Source: an uncultured bacterium (GTDB taxonomy: Bacteria > Verrucomicrobiota > Verrucomicrobiia > Verrucomicrobiales > V1-33). Taken from it: a DNA stretch of 54,872 bases. The first letter of the stretch is position 1, and the number at the start of each line of letters is the position of its first letter. The position numbers and the translations under genes are program-made. Shown here piece after piece: positions 16,609-25,310 of this stretch. Location of the stretch: positions 1 to 54,872 of the forward strand of contig CAIZWU010000316.1 in assembly GCA_903936775.1 (NCBI GenBank), written 5' to 3'. Under the pieces are notes generated by a model, which saw nothing but the letters and a program-made list of their open reading frames with translations, was not told the origin of the DNA and did not search any database.

Positions 16609-19600
16609 CTAGTTCGGCGAGTAAGGGCCGCCACTTCCATGATAGAACAGGGTGGTTTCCCACAGCAGGCCGGAAGTGGCCACACCCTGAACCCCGCCTG
16701 CACTGAAGGCGGTGTTGACCGTGAAATCGTCTGATCCGTCAGGGTTTACTCTGACCACTTGGATGGTGAGAGCTCCGTTGCGCCATTCGCCGTAGATGCC
16801 CGGCGTATTGTTCTTCACATGGCCGGTATTGCCTTGGATCAAGCCGCCGGAACCAACCGTGGCCGTGTCATAGTAAAAACCGAACGAAGTCAACCGGGTG
16901 GTGCCAGGTGCGCCATCCAGGCTGTAAACCGTCAGGTCGCTGGGAAGGGTGTTGTCATAGGTAGTCACTTGCGTCCAGGTGGCGGGGTTGGAGGGGTTGT
17001 AGGTCTGATTGATGACGATCCGGCCTCCCGGCGAGAGGTCGGCGTTGGCAACGATGATTTTGAACTTTACGCCGTTGGCCACGTTATCCGTAATATTGTG
17101 CAGTTTGCCGCCGAACAGGTTGAAGAAATCGGCTCCGGTGGTGTTGTAATGCTTATCGTAGGCATGCACGTGGCCGTCCGTCTGGCCGCGGCGGTAGGGA
17201 TAGATCAAGGAGGACGTATCGATATCCATGTGACCACTTCCAGATCCTGCATTGACCTCAAGATAGCTGGCACCACTGGAGGCAAACCACTGGGGCAGGC
17301 CGGTCGGTGGGTAGAGACGGGCTTGGATCAGGACTTCCTTGTTGCCATTGATTAAACTGCTGGGGATGGTGAAGGGGCCGGTGTAGAGCTGGCCGGATGT
17401 TGGGTTGTCCAGGCCGTTGGCATCACTGGCCACCCCAGGGATGGTGTCGTCCGTGGAATAATAGATGCGGGTGCCCGGCGGGATCATTCCCCCCGCGATA
17501 TTGGGCTGGATGGAGAATTGACGTTCTCCGTTGAACGAGGCGATCTCGGTGATCAGCGGATCCTCAAGGGTCAGGCGGGTGGCCGGGATGACTGGTGCGA
17601 GCAGCGGTGAATCATTCAGCACATTGGTCTGCAGCGATTTGGCGACCACTTGGAGGGGCAGGGCAGAGCGGTTGCCCCAGAGGCTGTAGGCCACGCTGAG
17701 TTGCTGGCCGGGAAAGCCATTGGAGAAGGTCCCGGTAACCGACGCGTTGGGGGAAGACCGGGGGTCAACTCCGTCAGTGCTCCAGCGCACCTCGAAGTGG
17801 CTGCTGTTCTGCTGGCTGAGGAGTAGCTCGTTCGCGTTGGTCAGCACCACGCTCGGGTTGGTGACCATGGCGGGTGGAGGCACAAATCCGACCAGAAAGG
17901 GTCCACCCACATCGGCATAGGTGTAGGAGGCCTGTAGGTTATTAAGTTTGAGGACTGGTTGCAGCGCGACTGCATTGGGGTTGGAGAGGACGCCCGGGTG
18001 GTAATCCGAGAAATCGATGAGGCTTAGGCTGGGGGTGATGTTTCTCGCGAAGGTGCTTGCTCCCGTGGTGGTGTCGACGGTGTGCAGGGGGGACGGCGCG
18101 ACCGCATAGGTGCTGTAGAGGGTGCGGTTTCCGCCGGCATCGGGAGGAGCGAAGGCGAGGGCGTCAAACCAGTTCTCCCGGTAGGATTCACCGCCCGGCA
18201 GGAGCACTGGGGAAGCGATCGGGCCGGAGAGGACTTCAAATTGGCCCAGGGAGTTGATTTGATATCGGCAGAAGCGCTGACCCTCCGCGTTGATACAGGA
18301 GAAGTAGACCCAGCCGTCCGGGGTCATGGCGAGGTCGCCGACGTGATCGAAACGAAGGTTGTTGGCATTCAGGTTGGCGGCCTTGCGCTGGGCGATGATG
18401 GTGTTGGTGCCTGGTTCGATGCGCATCAGGTTATCGGTTTGTGGTTCCACATACCAAAGATAGCCGCCGAAATACATCAGATTGTCGGGTAGCAGGATGG
18501 GCGCCCGTTCGAAGCCGCTGGCATTGAGGTCGCCATAGATTTTGTGTTGAAAGGTATCCCGGTTGAAGGAGCCCAGGGTGAACGAGGTGCTGCCCCCTCT
18601 CAGGTAGAAGACTTCGCGCCGCACTATATCATAGGCCAAGGCGCGGACAGGCCATGGGGCGTCCGTCACCGGCACCGTCTGGCCGGTCGCGAAATCAAGT
18701 CCGTGAATCGTTTTCGAGCCATCAACGGCGAATAAGTCCACCTGGGTGTTCAGCAGAAGGAAAGGCGCCTGGAAGAAGGAGATCGCTTCGATGGTGGCAT
18801 AACCCCAGCGTTCCCGGTAGTTCAGGAAGACTTCATCATTGTTCGGGCCGCCGTTGGCCATGAGAAAAACGTCAGGAGGGCCGTTGCCGCCGATGTCCGA
18901 GGCGATCATCCGGTAATCATTGGTATCGATCGCGAGCCCATGGTAACATCCGGCATTTTGACTCATCAGGGAGAGGACGGCTCCGGTCTCCGGATCGAGT
19001 TCGAGGATTTCGTTGTCCGAGGAGTCGATGCAGAAGAGCCGGCCATCGCGGCCGAAGACCAGATCTTCGGTTTCGCTGGAGTGCCCTGCCGCTGAAGTGA
19101 TGCGTCCAACATTGGCGACCCCTATTTTGGGTCCGGTCATGGACGGGGCGGCCTGGGTGCATTTGAAGAGATAGTCCGCGCTGTTGTTGCCTGAACAGGT
19201 TCCCTCGCGGAGCACTCCATAGAGTCCCCCGGCTGGCGAGAGGGAGATGCCGGTCACGACGTCGTCAGGGTCGATCGTTCCAGCTATCGTTTTGAGTCCG
19301 GGTTCGAGGTCTCCGAGGTAGGTCACGTTGAGGATGTCGCCCAGCCGCAACTTGGCCAGGTTGAGCTTGAACAGGGGACGATTGGTCCACGTGCTGGAGT
19401 TGGCGATTTTCACCTTGGTATTGAGTACCATGTAGGCTGTGCCGTCGTTGGAAATGGCCAGGCCACGGAAACCGTAGCGGGTATCGGTCTTGAGGGCGAG
19501 GCTGTTATACTTCAGTACACCATAGTCGACCGCTGTCGACACGAGGGGACTCCGGTAGTTGTTGCGGAATTCGATCAGGTGCGGTCCATCGGTTTGATCG

Positions 19601-21948
19601 TCAATCCCCCACATGGATTTGGTGACGGAGACAGGAGTGGCGGAGGTGGGGGAGGCAAGGTCAATGAACTTGCGGGTATTGGCGGCCCCGATGCTGGACA
19701 ACGCCGATCCGGTATTGGGGGCGAGCCGGCTGATACTGGTACTGTCGGAGCGGCTGGCGAAGAGCCGCGATTGATAGAAGGCCAGGCCTGCGTAGGATTG
19801 GGCCACCGTGGAAAGCTGCAGATAACTGCTGAGGGCTGCCAGATCGAAACGGTGGTACTTTTTAGTGGCGTCAACGAAGAAGAGGAGTCCCGTATCATCG
19901 ATGGCAAGATCGCCAACGTTGGTCCAATTGCTGTTTCCCCGAAGATCGGCGACTTTAGCGACCGAGGCGATGTCGTTGGTACCGTCGTTGAGGGCGATGC
20001 GGACCAGGTCATCGCTGTTGGCATGGATATAGTAGAGAGCCCCGTTGAAGTAAGCGAGGTTATCCGGCTGGGCCGAGGCATTGTAGGACCAAGCCGCTTT
20101 GACGTTGCCCAGGGTCGTGTGGGTGCTGGCAATAAAGTCGAGATAACCCACCCGCCAGCCCGTGGTGCCGGAGGCATCCTCCACGTAATAGATGCGGGCT
20201 CTCGCGGTATCGAGAGCCACTGCGCGCAGGCTGTAGGTCGAGTTGCTGTCGTAAATCCGGTTGGTGCCGGTGGAGGGATTGATGTTGAAAATCTGATTGT
20301 TTCCGCCGATCACCCCGTAGACGTTTTCCTCCGCATAGGGCAGGTAATAGTTCAGGGTGGCCGATGGGCTGGTGGTGAACCAACGTTTGTAAGCGGTGGG
20401 TGGATAAACGCGGGCGACGACGCGCACGGTGGGGCTATTGAAGGCAGCAAGGCTGAACGGAGCCGTATAAAGGATAGCTCCACTGGCGGGTTCGCCATTC
20501 ACATCCCCGGGATCCTGTCCATCGGTCCGGTAAAAAATGCGGGCATTGGCCGGGGTGGCCGACCCCAGCACATTCAAACTCATCGTAATGACTTCGCCGT
20601 TACTGAGGCTGCCGGAGTCCGGGGTCACACGAGGGGCCAGCAGCGGCGTGGTGGCGATGGACGTCGAGACGGATTCGATGGGCGAAGAGATGGCGATCTC
20701 GGGATTTTTGGAGAGCGCGGCGTATTTCAGGGTCAGCGTATTGCTGGTGGAAGGGAAGCTGCCCACCGTCAGGGCCAACGCTTCGCCGGGATAACCGTTG
20801 GTGAAGGTGGAGATCCCGGAATAGCGGCCAGCCGAGGCGGTGTCAGGACTTGAGCCGTCCCACGTCCAGTAGGTCTGGAAGACATCGTTCCTCTCGAAAT
20901 AATCCGGAATGTCGTTGGCGTTGGCCAGGAAAAGCCGGGGCACGTTCGCAAGAACCGGAGCGAGGGAGCCGCTGGCGAGGGCACCACCGAGTTCTGCATA
21001 GCGGTAAGTGGGCTGGAGCGCGCAGCCGGGATCCAGGGTGATCTGGTTGGCGCTATAGTTGTTCATCACTTCCGTACTGTCGGAGTAGTGGTCGAGATCC
21101 AAGGCCACGGATTTGGCGATGATGGTCTGGCCGGGATCGGCGATTGGAATGGGGGCCGTGTATTTCTGCCACGGTCCGCCGGTGACAATGTAATAAATGT
21201 CAGAGACACTGGCGGGAGTGCCCGCCGCGGGCGTCAGGGTCACCTCCCGGGGATACCATGACAGGTCGAAGCGACCTCCCGCGATGCTGAATCGGGGCGG
21301 ATCGAGGACAATGATGGTCTGGTCGATGGTGCCACTCGAAGAGGAGATAGTGGCATTGCTGGTAATGGCGTTGGAGGGGGGGCTGCGTGGGGTGGCGCCG
21401 TTACTGTCATAATCCCAGACCCATGAGTCCACGGAGGCAAAGGTCCCGTAGGTTTGCCGGTCATCCAGATTGGGATTGGTGACGGTGCCATCTGCGTTGG
21501 TAATCAGCGGCAGCGGAGGGGGCAGGGCTCCAAGATACATTTCCTTGACCCCGGGTTCATCGCCACTCTCCGTGATCCAGAACTGCCGCTCATCGGGGTC
21601 CCAATAGGCCCGTTTTCCGCTCTCGCCCCTGGTCTGATAGCGCAGGTTCATCCGGGGATCGATGGCAGATCCCTTCAATCCGGCATTCTTGCGGAGATCA
21701 GCGGCCTGCCGGCGGATTTTCACCAACGCCTCGTCACCACTGATGCCGGCAGCGAGTTTGCCTCCGTTCACTTCGTAGGTGCGGATCGCATTGTTCACGA
21801 TGCGCACGTCCTGTTCCAGTTTCACTTGGCTGCTGCTTTGGCTGACGTTCCGCGCCACGACGTATCCGCCGGCCGAAATGCCGCCGATGACGGCGATCGA
21901 AACCAGAATCTCAGCAAGAGTGAATGCGAGTTTTCTATAAAGGGGCAT
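16609..21948 (-). CDS. Giant prepilin-type protein with chitobiase-like and beta-propeller domains (1779 aa)
   Basis: The ATG at 21948 gives MPLYRKLAFTLAEILVSI, a class III/prepilin signal: short basic leader, cleavage expected after A8, F9 as first mature residue and Glu at +5, then a hydrophobic helix (SIAVIGGISAGGYVVA). A pilin-like helix region follows (QDVRIVNNAIRTYEVNGG). After about residue 215 come a beta region and a chitobiase-C-terminal-like module (about 313-525, ending VVARVYPPTAYKRWF). Two propeller-like repeats come next, with markers VGDLAIDDTG near 676 and VGDLAMTPDGW near 1201, then a second copy of the module (about 1340-1555, ending IQARLYPPTGLPQWF). A C-terminal domain starts near 1585 with GQTDGHVHAYDKHYNTTG. 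Ordinary pilins have 130-300 residues. A surface adhesin or large pseudopilin is inferred. No pilus assembly gene is in the window. Confidence 0.85.
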   Translation of the reverse strand: MPLYRKLAFTLAEILVSIAVIGGISAGGYVVARNVSQSSSQVKLEQDVRIVNNAIRTYEVNGGKLAAGISGDEALVKIRRQAADLRKNAGLKGSAIDPRMNLRYQTRGESGKRAYWDPDERQFWITESGDEPGVKEMYLGALPPPLPLITNADGTVTNPNLDDRQTYGTFASVDSWVWDYDSNGATPRSPPSNAITSNATISSSSGTIDQTIIVLDPPRFSIAGGRFDLSWYPREVTLTPAAGTPASVSDIYYIVTGGPWQKYTAPIPIADPGQTIIAKSVALDLDHYSDSTEVMNNYSANQITLDPGCALQPTYRYAELGGALASGSLAPVLANVPRLFLANANDIPDYFERNDVFQTYWTWDGSSPDTASAGRYSGISTFTNGYPGEALALTVGSFPSTSNTLTLKYAALSKNPEIAISSPIESVSTSIATTPLLAPRVTPDSGSLSNGEVITMSLNVLGSATPANARIFYRTDGQDPGDVNGEPASGAILYTAPFSLAAFNSPTVRVVARVYPPTAYKRWFTTSPSATLNYYLPYAEENVYGVIGGNNQIFNINPSTGTNRIYDSNSTYSLRAVALDTARARIYYVEDASGTTGWRVGYLDFIASTHTTLGNVKAAWSYNASAQPDNLAYFNGALYYIHANSDDLVRIALNDGTNDIASVAKVADLRGNSNWTNVGDLAIDDTGLLFFVDATKKYHRFDLAALSSYLQLSTVAQSYAGLAFYQSRLFASRSDSTSISRLAPNTGSALSSIGAANTRKFIDLASPTSATPVSVTKSMWGIDDQTDGPHLIEFRNNYRSPLVSTAVDYGVLKYNSLALKTDTRYGFRGLAISNDGTAYMVLNTKVKIANSSTWTNRPLFKLNLAKLRLGDILNVTYLGDLEPGLKTIAGTIDPDDVVTGISLSPAGGLYGVLREGTCSGNNSADYLFKCTQAAPSMTGPKIGVANVGRITSAAGHSSETEDLVFGRDGRLFCIDSSDNEILELDPETGAVLSLMSQNAGCYHGLAIDTNDYRMIASDIGGNGPPDVFLMANGGPNNDEVFLNYRERWGYATIEAISFFQAPFLLLNTQVDLFAVDGSKTIHGLDFATGQTVPVTDAPWPVRALAYDIVRREVFYLRGGSTSFTLGSFNRDTFQHKIYGDLNASGFERAPILLPDNLMYFGGYLWYVEPQTDNLMRIEPGTNTIIAQRKAANLNANNLRFDHVGDLAMTPDGWVYFSCINAEGQRFCRYQINSLGQFEVLSGPIASPVLLPGGESYRENWFDALAFAPPDAGGNRTLYSTYAVAPSPLHTVDTTTGASTFARNITPSLSLIDFSDYHPGVLSNPNAVALQPVLKLNNLQASYTYADVGGPFLVGFVPPPAMVTNPSVVLTNANELLLSQQNSSHFEVRWSTDGVDPRSSPNASVTGTFSNGFPGQQLSVAYSLWGNRSALPLQVVAKSLQTNVLNDSPLLAPVIPATRLTLEDPLITEIASFNGERQFSIQPNIAGGMIPPGTRIYYSTDDTIPGVASDANGLDNPTSGQLYTGPFTIPSSLINGNKEVLIQARLYPPTGLPQWFASSGASYLEVNAGSGSGHMDIDTSSLIYPYRRGQTDGHVHAYDKHYNTTGADFFNLFGGKLHNITDNVANGVKFKIIVANADLSPGGRIVINQTYNPSNPATWTQVTTYDNTLPSDLTVYSLDGAPGTTRLTSFGFYYDTATVGSGGLIQGNTGHVKNNTPGIYGEWRNGALTIQVVRVNPDGSDDFTVNTAFSAGGVQGVATSGLLWETTLFYHGSGGPYSPN

Positions 21949-21966
21949 GAGGAGCGGGGGCTGGGC

Positions 21967-21995
21967 TTTATAGGAATTATAGAAAATGCTGTAAA
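21967..21995 (-). promoter_or_regulatory. Sigma-70-like promoter of the giant prepilin gene
   Basis: Reading leftward, TTTACA (21995-21990) and TATAAA (21972-21967) are separated by exactly 17 bases. The -10 box ends 18 bases before the ATG at 21948, which implies a very short 5' leader. No Shine-Dalgarno sequence precedes the start. Confidence 0.5.
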
Positions 21996-22226
21996 CGCAA
22001 AGGGTATTTATTGAAAAGTAGCGCGCATCCGTATTTAAATGGCCGACATACCTCAAAAACATTCGTTTTACCGAGCGTCCGGGGTGTAGGTTATGCTTCA
22101 ACCCGTTGGCCGGCCCTCAGCCGAAAGCCTTGAGGATGGACCACCGGAGGTCTCATCCGGAGTAAACTGGATCTCGCGGAGAGAATTATTTCAGGCCGCA
22201 GTGAAGGGCAGCACGAAGATTCCCTG

Positions 22227-22242
22227 GGCGGGATCTCCCGCC
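22227..22242. terminator. GC hairpin just downstream of the 22246-23757 gene
   Basis: Arms GGCGGG and CCCGCC flank a 4-base ATCT loop, 3 bases after the leftward gene's stop. There is no T-run afterwards, so it is a possible but weak terminator or an RNA 3'-end stabiliser. Confidence 0.35.
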
Positions 22243-22245
22243 GGA

Positions 22246-23757
22246 TCAGCGGCGGTATTCTGTTTCCATCTCATCGAGATACCGGGAAATGGCGTCCGTC
22301 CGGGGAGGGCGGGGTTTCTCGAGTTCGCCTGCCGCTTGGAGGTAATCTTCGAAGGCCCCGCTGGGTGAGGTGGATTGGGTGGCCTCATACCAATCGAGGT
22401 GGTCCTCGATCCCCCTCAGGGTGACGGCGAGTTTTTGCCGGGTGGTTGCGAGCCTCTGGAGGGCGGCCGGGAGGGATTTGCCTGCCTTTCCTTTGGCGAG
22501 GCCGCGCACGTGGTCCTGATACTCCTGGATGATGGGGCGATAAATCGGATGGGCGCGGAGCATGAGACGGGTGAGGGCCAGGTCCACCTGATTGAAAACG
22601 GGCGCGGATTCCGGCAAGGCCAATACGCGGGGGAAATCCTCAATACCACAGGTCACGAGGGGTTCAGCCGCTTCGGGAGGGCCTGCGGCAGCGGCAGGAG
22701 TGGCCGATTTGTCCGGGGTGAAGAGTCGTTTGAGTGGGTTCGGCCGTTTCTCTGCCGGCGCGGGCGGGGCGTAACGCAGGATGAGTGCTCCGGCCAGCTG
22801 TTGCTCGGTTTCGCCGGGTGCTTGCACTTCATCCAAACCCGGCTGGGACAGGGCGGCAATCTGGAGGGACCACCATTTGGACAGGCTGTTGGCAGAGCCG
22901 GTCAGGGCCGGGAAAGCACGCTCAATCAGCAGTCCAGGATCGGTCGCCGGCTGCGCCAGCCCGGGCAGCAGTTTTGCCAGGTTTTCCGGTCCCTTGGGCT
23001 GTTCCACCAGCATCATCAGCAAGCCCCCGCAGGAAACCCGGTAAATTGTCAGGCTGACGGAGTCCATCCCCGCGGGGTCCGCGTTCAGGATATCCTGCAC
23101 CGAGAGCACCCGCCCCAACTGGAAGATCCGGGAAAAAGTCCGGCTCATCCGTCCAAGCTGCCGGTAATCCAGCAAAGCCAAGGTGCCATGCAGCAGCCAA
23201 TCCGGCGGCGGCGGGGTGGATCCGGTCAAATCCAACCCAGCTTTTCCCTTGAGCACCTGATCCGCGAGAATGGCACGCACCAGATTCTCCTGGAGCAGGG
23301 GCCCGGGCACCGTTTGGCGCCGGGGAACCAGATTGATTTCGATCCGGAACCCTCCTTCCACTTGGGAGATAGTGGTCCAGACGGGCGGGCGCTGGTCCGT
23401 GCCACTGGCCAGTGGTTCCCGGATTTGCAGGACAATAGGATAATACCATTGATCATTCAGATGCAGGGTTTCCTGCACGGAACGGCGCACCAGTCCGGCT
23501 GCGGTGAACAGATTTGACCGCTGGATGCGGTTGCCTCCCCAGATAACAAAGGGACTTCCCTCCGAGTAGGTGCGCCCGACCTTGTCGTCGGACTGGAGGC
23601 GGATGCCGGGCACTACCCCTTCTTTGAAATCCTTGGAGGGGAGTTCCGGGGGCTGGGGCGCGGGCGGGGTGGCATCGGTGGGCAGCGCCGACACCGTCTC
23701 CTGGGCTGTGCCAGGCAGAGCCAGCAGCAGACTGAGGAGGGCGGTGTGGATTTTCAT
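22246..23757 (-). CDS. Exported protein of unknown function (503 aa)
   Basis: The ATG at 23757 starts a signal peptide (MKIHTALLSLLLALPGTAQE). A Pro-rich linker follows, then a mixed domain. The segment PPDWLLHGTLALLDYRQLGRM around the middle resembles the 'P.WL.eG.A' helix that follows the zinc site in gluzincin (peptidase MA-like) proteins, but no HExxH is visible, so it may be an inactive relative. The C-terminal third is helical with a Lys/Pro-rich linker (EKRPNPLKRLFTPDK). It is divergent from the Hsp33-like gene. No family is claimed. Confidence 0.65.
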   Translation of the reverse strand: MKIHTALLSLLLALPGTAQETVSALPTDATPPAPQPPELPSKDFKEGVVPGIRLQSDDKVGRTYSEGSPFVIWGGNRIQRSNLFTAAGLVRRSVQETLHLNDQWYYPIVLQIREPLASGTDQRPPVWTTISQVEGGFRIEINLVPRRQTVPGPLLQENLVRAILADQVLKGKAGLDLTGSTPPPPDWLLHGTLALLDYRQLGRMSRTFSRIFQLGRVLSVQDILNADPAGMDSVSLTIYRVSCGGLLMMLVEQPKGPENLAKLLPGLAQPATDPGLLIERAFPALTGSANSLSKWWSLQIAALSQPGLDEVQAPGETEQQLAGALILRYAPPAPAEKRPNPLKRLFTPDKSATPAAAAGPPEAAEPLVTCGIEDFPRVLALPESAPVFNQVDLALTRLMLRAHPIYRPIIQEYQDHVRGLAKGKAGKSLPAALQRLATTRQKLAVTLRGIEDHLDWYEATQSTSPSGAFEDYLQAAGELEKPRPPRTDAISRYLDEMETEYRR

Positions 23758-23875
23758 CGAGTCACCATAACGGCAAACCCGCGCAAGCCAAGCCGGAAGC
23801 GCAGGGGGCGGTTTTTCCGGGAAGTAGCCTGCACTTCGCCTTGTCATCCCCCCGCAAGCAGCGTTTTTTGGAAGG

Positions 23876-24679
23876 ATGGATGTCCCTCCCGCCGATACCG
23901 CCAGCCTGCTGGAAGTCAGATGTTATTTTGTCCGCCACCGGAATGCCCTGCTGGTGCGGGCCAGCTTCAGTCCGCTCTTTGTGGATTACTACCTGCACCT
24001 GATGGAAATCGCGGCCAAGCACCCGCCCGAGCTCGATGCCATGCTCAAGGAAGCCCTCGTCGGCGTGGTGATGCATGCCGCCTCCCGCCCGCGGAATGAA
24101 CGCCACGCGTGGACGGTAAATTTCCAGCATCCCCTCGCCAATTTCTTCGTCACCGCCGACAATACGACAGCCTTCGTCACCGGCCGCGTTTTCACCGAGG
24201 ATATCAAACGCGCTGAACGCAATGTTTTCTATGCCCAGGCCCAAAAACATCCCGAGGAGCCGCGCCTGAGCGCGATCGAGATCGACGGGGTGGATTTCCT
24301 CAAAGCGGTGGAGCAGTTTTATGAACGGAGCGAGCAACGGCTCGCCCGCTTTTTTGAGCACTCTCCGGAGGACTATGTCCTCATCTCCTCCCAGCCGGAC
24401 TGTGACCTTCCCTGGCTCGAAGGTCTGACGGCGGAGGCGGTCCGCACCATTGATAAAACTGAAGAAATCAGCCTGCTGGAGCAGCGCACTTATCATTGGG
24501 AATGCGGCTGCACCGAGGCCCGTATCTATCAGGTCCTCGCGCCCCACGCCCGCCATGGCCTGGAGGAACTGTTCGCCGGCGACGAGTTCCTCAAAGTCAC
24601 CTGTCCGCGCTGCGGTAAACTCTACCGCGCCCACCGTGAACAATTCGAAGCGTGGCTCGACGACGAAAAAAACCAGTGA
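23876..24679 (+). CDS. Divergent Hsp33-like redox chaperone
   Basis: The 267-residue protein ends with a C-x-C ... C-x-x-C zinc centre: YHWECGCTEARIYQVLAPHARHGLEELF, then FLKVTCPRCGKLYRAHREQF. This matches the Hsp33 C-terminal redox switch, in which zinc leaves on oxidation and the chaperone activates. The N-terminal domain has FRHRNALLVRASFSPL-type strands and an FEHSPEDYVLI segment corresponding to Hsp33's dimer region, though overall similarity looks low. A cytosolic holdase during oxidative stress is the likely role. All four Cys are present, so the switch could work. Confidence 0.78.
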   Translation: MDVPPADTASLLEVRCYFVRHRNALLVRASFSPLFVDYYLHLMEIAAKHPPELDAMLKEALVGVVMHAASRPRNERHAWTVNFQHPLANFFVTADNTTAFVTGRVFTEDIKRAERNVFYAQAQKHPEEPRLSAIEIDGVDFLKAVEQFYERSEQRLARFFEHSPEDYVLISSQPDCDLPWLEGLTAEAVRTIDKTEEISLLEQRTYHWECGCTEARIYQVLAPHARHGLEELFAGDEFLKVTCPRCGKLYRAHREQFEAWLDDEKNQ

Positions 24680-24705
24680 GGGTTGCCGCCAACGCAATCC
24701 TGTCG

Positions 24706-25176
24706 ATGAGCAGATCGGGTTCCTCAAAAACCAGGCTCGACGAAAACGAAAAGTGGTTCAGCGTTTCCTTATTCATCATGGGGGACGGTATTGATCCGGC
24801 CGCTTTGGAGGGAATGCTGGGATTGCCGCCTGATACTGTTGGGATCAAGGGGCAGGCTCGTGCCGGAAAGAATGGGCGGACTTATTCACCCTATGAGACA
24901 AATGCATGGACTCATCGCGTGGCAGCCTCATCGGAACTTGGATTTGATGAGCAGATCCAACTGCTCTTCCATCGCCCCGGTGACCGGAAAGCTCTTCTGC
25001 GTGATCTTTGTCTGGAGGATGGGGTGGATGCCGGTTTGTTCTGTGGATTCGGCAGCGGAAACGGCCAGGGTGGCGACACCATCCATCCCAATACTCTCAG
25101 GCTTCTGGCCGGGACGGGTCTCTCCATCAGGCTGGATTTATATCCGCCGGACGCAGACGGCCAGGAAGAAATTTGA
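24706..25176 (+). CDS. DUF4279-like small protein
   Basis: From the ATG at 24706 the protein has 156 residues. The pattern FSVSLFIMGDGIDPAALEGMLGLPPDTVGIKGQ, then NAWTHRV, is like DUF4279 ('F.i.G..ldp..it..Lgl.P....kG ... W'). That family is small, cytosolic and uncharacterised, often near toxin or immunity genes. It begins 26 bases after the Hsp33-like gene, on the same strand. An upstream start at 24652 would overlap the chaperone gene and is less likely. Confidence 0.6.
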   Translation: MSRSGSSKTRLDENEKWFSVSLFIMGDGIDPAALEGMLGLPPDTVGIKGQARAGKNGRTYSPYETNAWTHRVAASSELGFDEQIQLLFHRPGDRKALLRDLCLEDGVDAGLFCGFGSGNGQGGDTIHPNTLRLLAGTGLSIRLDLYPPDADGQEEI

Positions 25177-25310
25177 GGCCCGTTGCGGATACGTCCACGC
25201 GTAAGTCGCCGCCCGGTTTTTTATGAAACCTCGTGTATCTTCCGCCGTCAAACTCCTTGCGTTTCCTGCGCATTCCCGACTTCCTTTCCCCACCCGCTCT
25301 TCCTTCCGCC

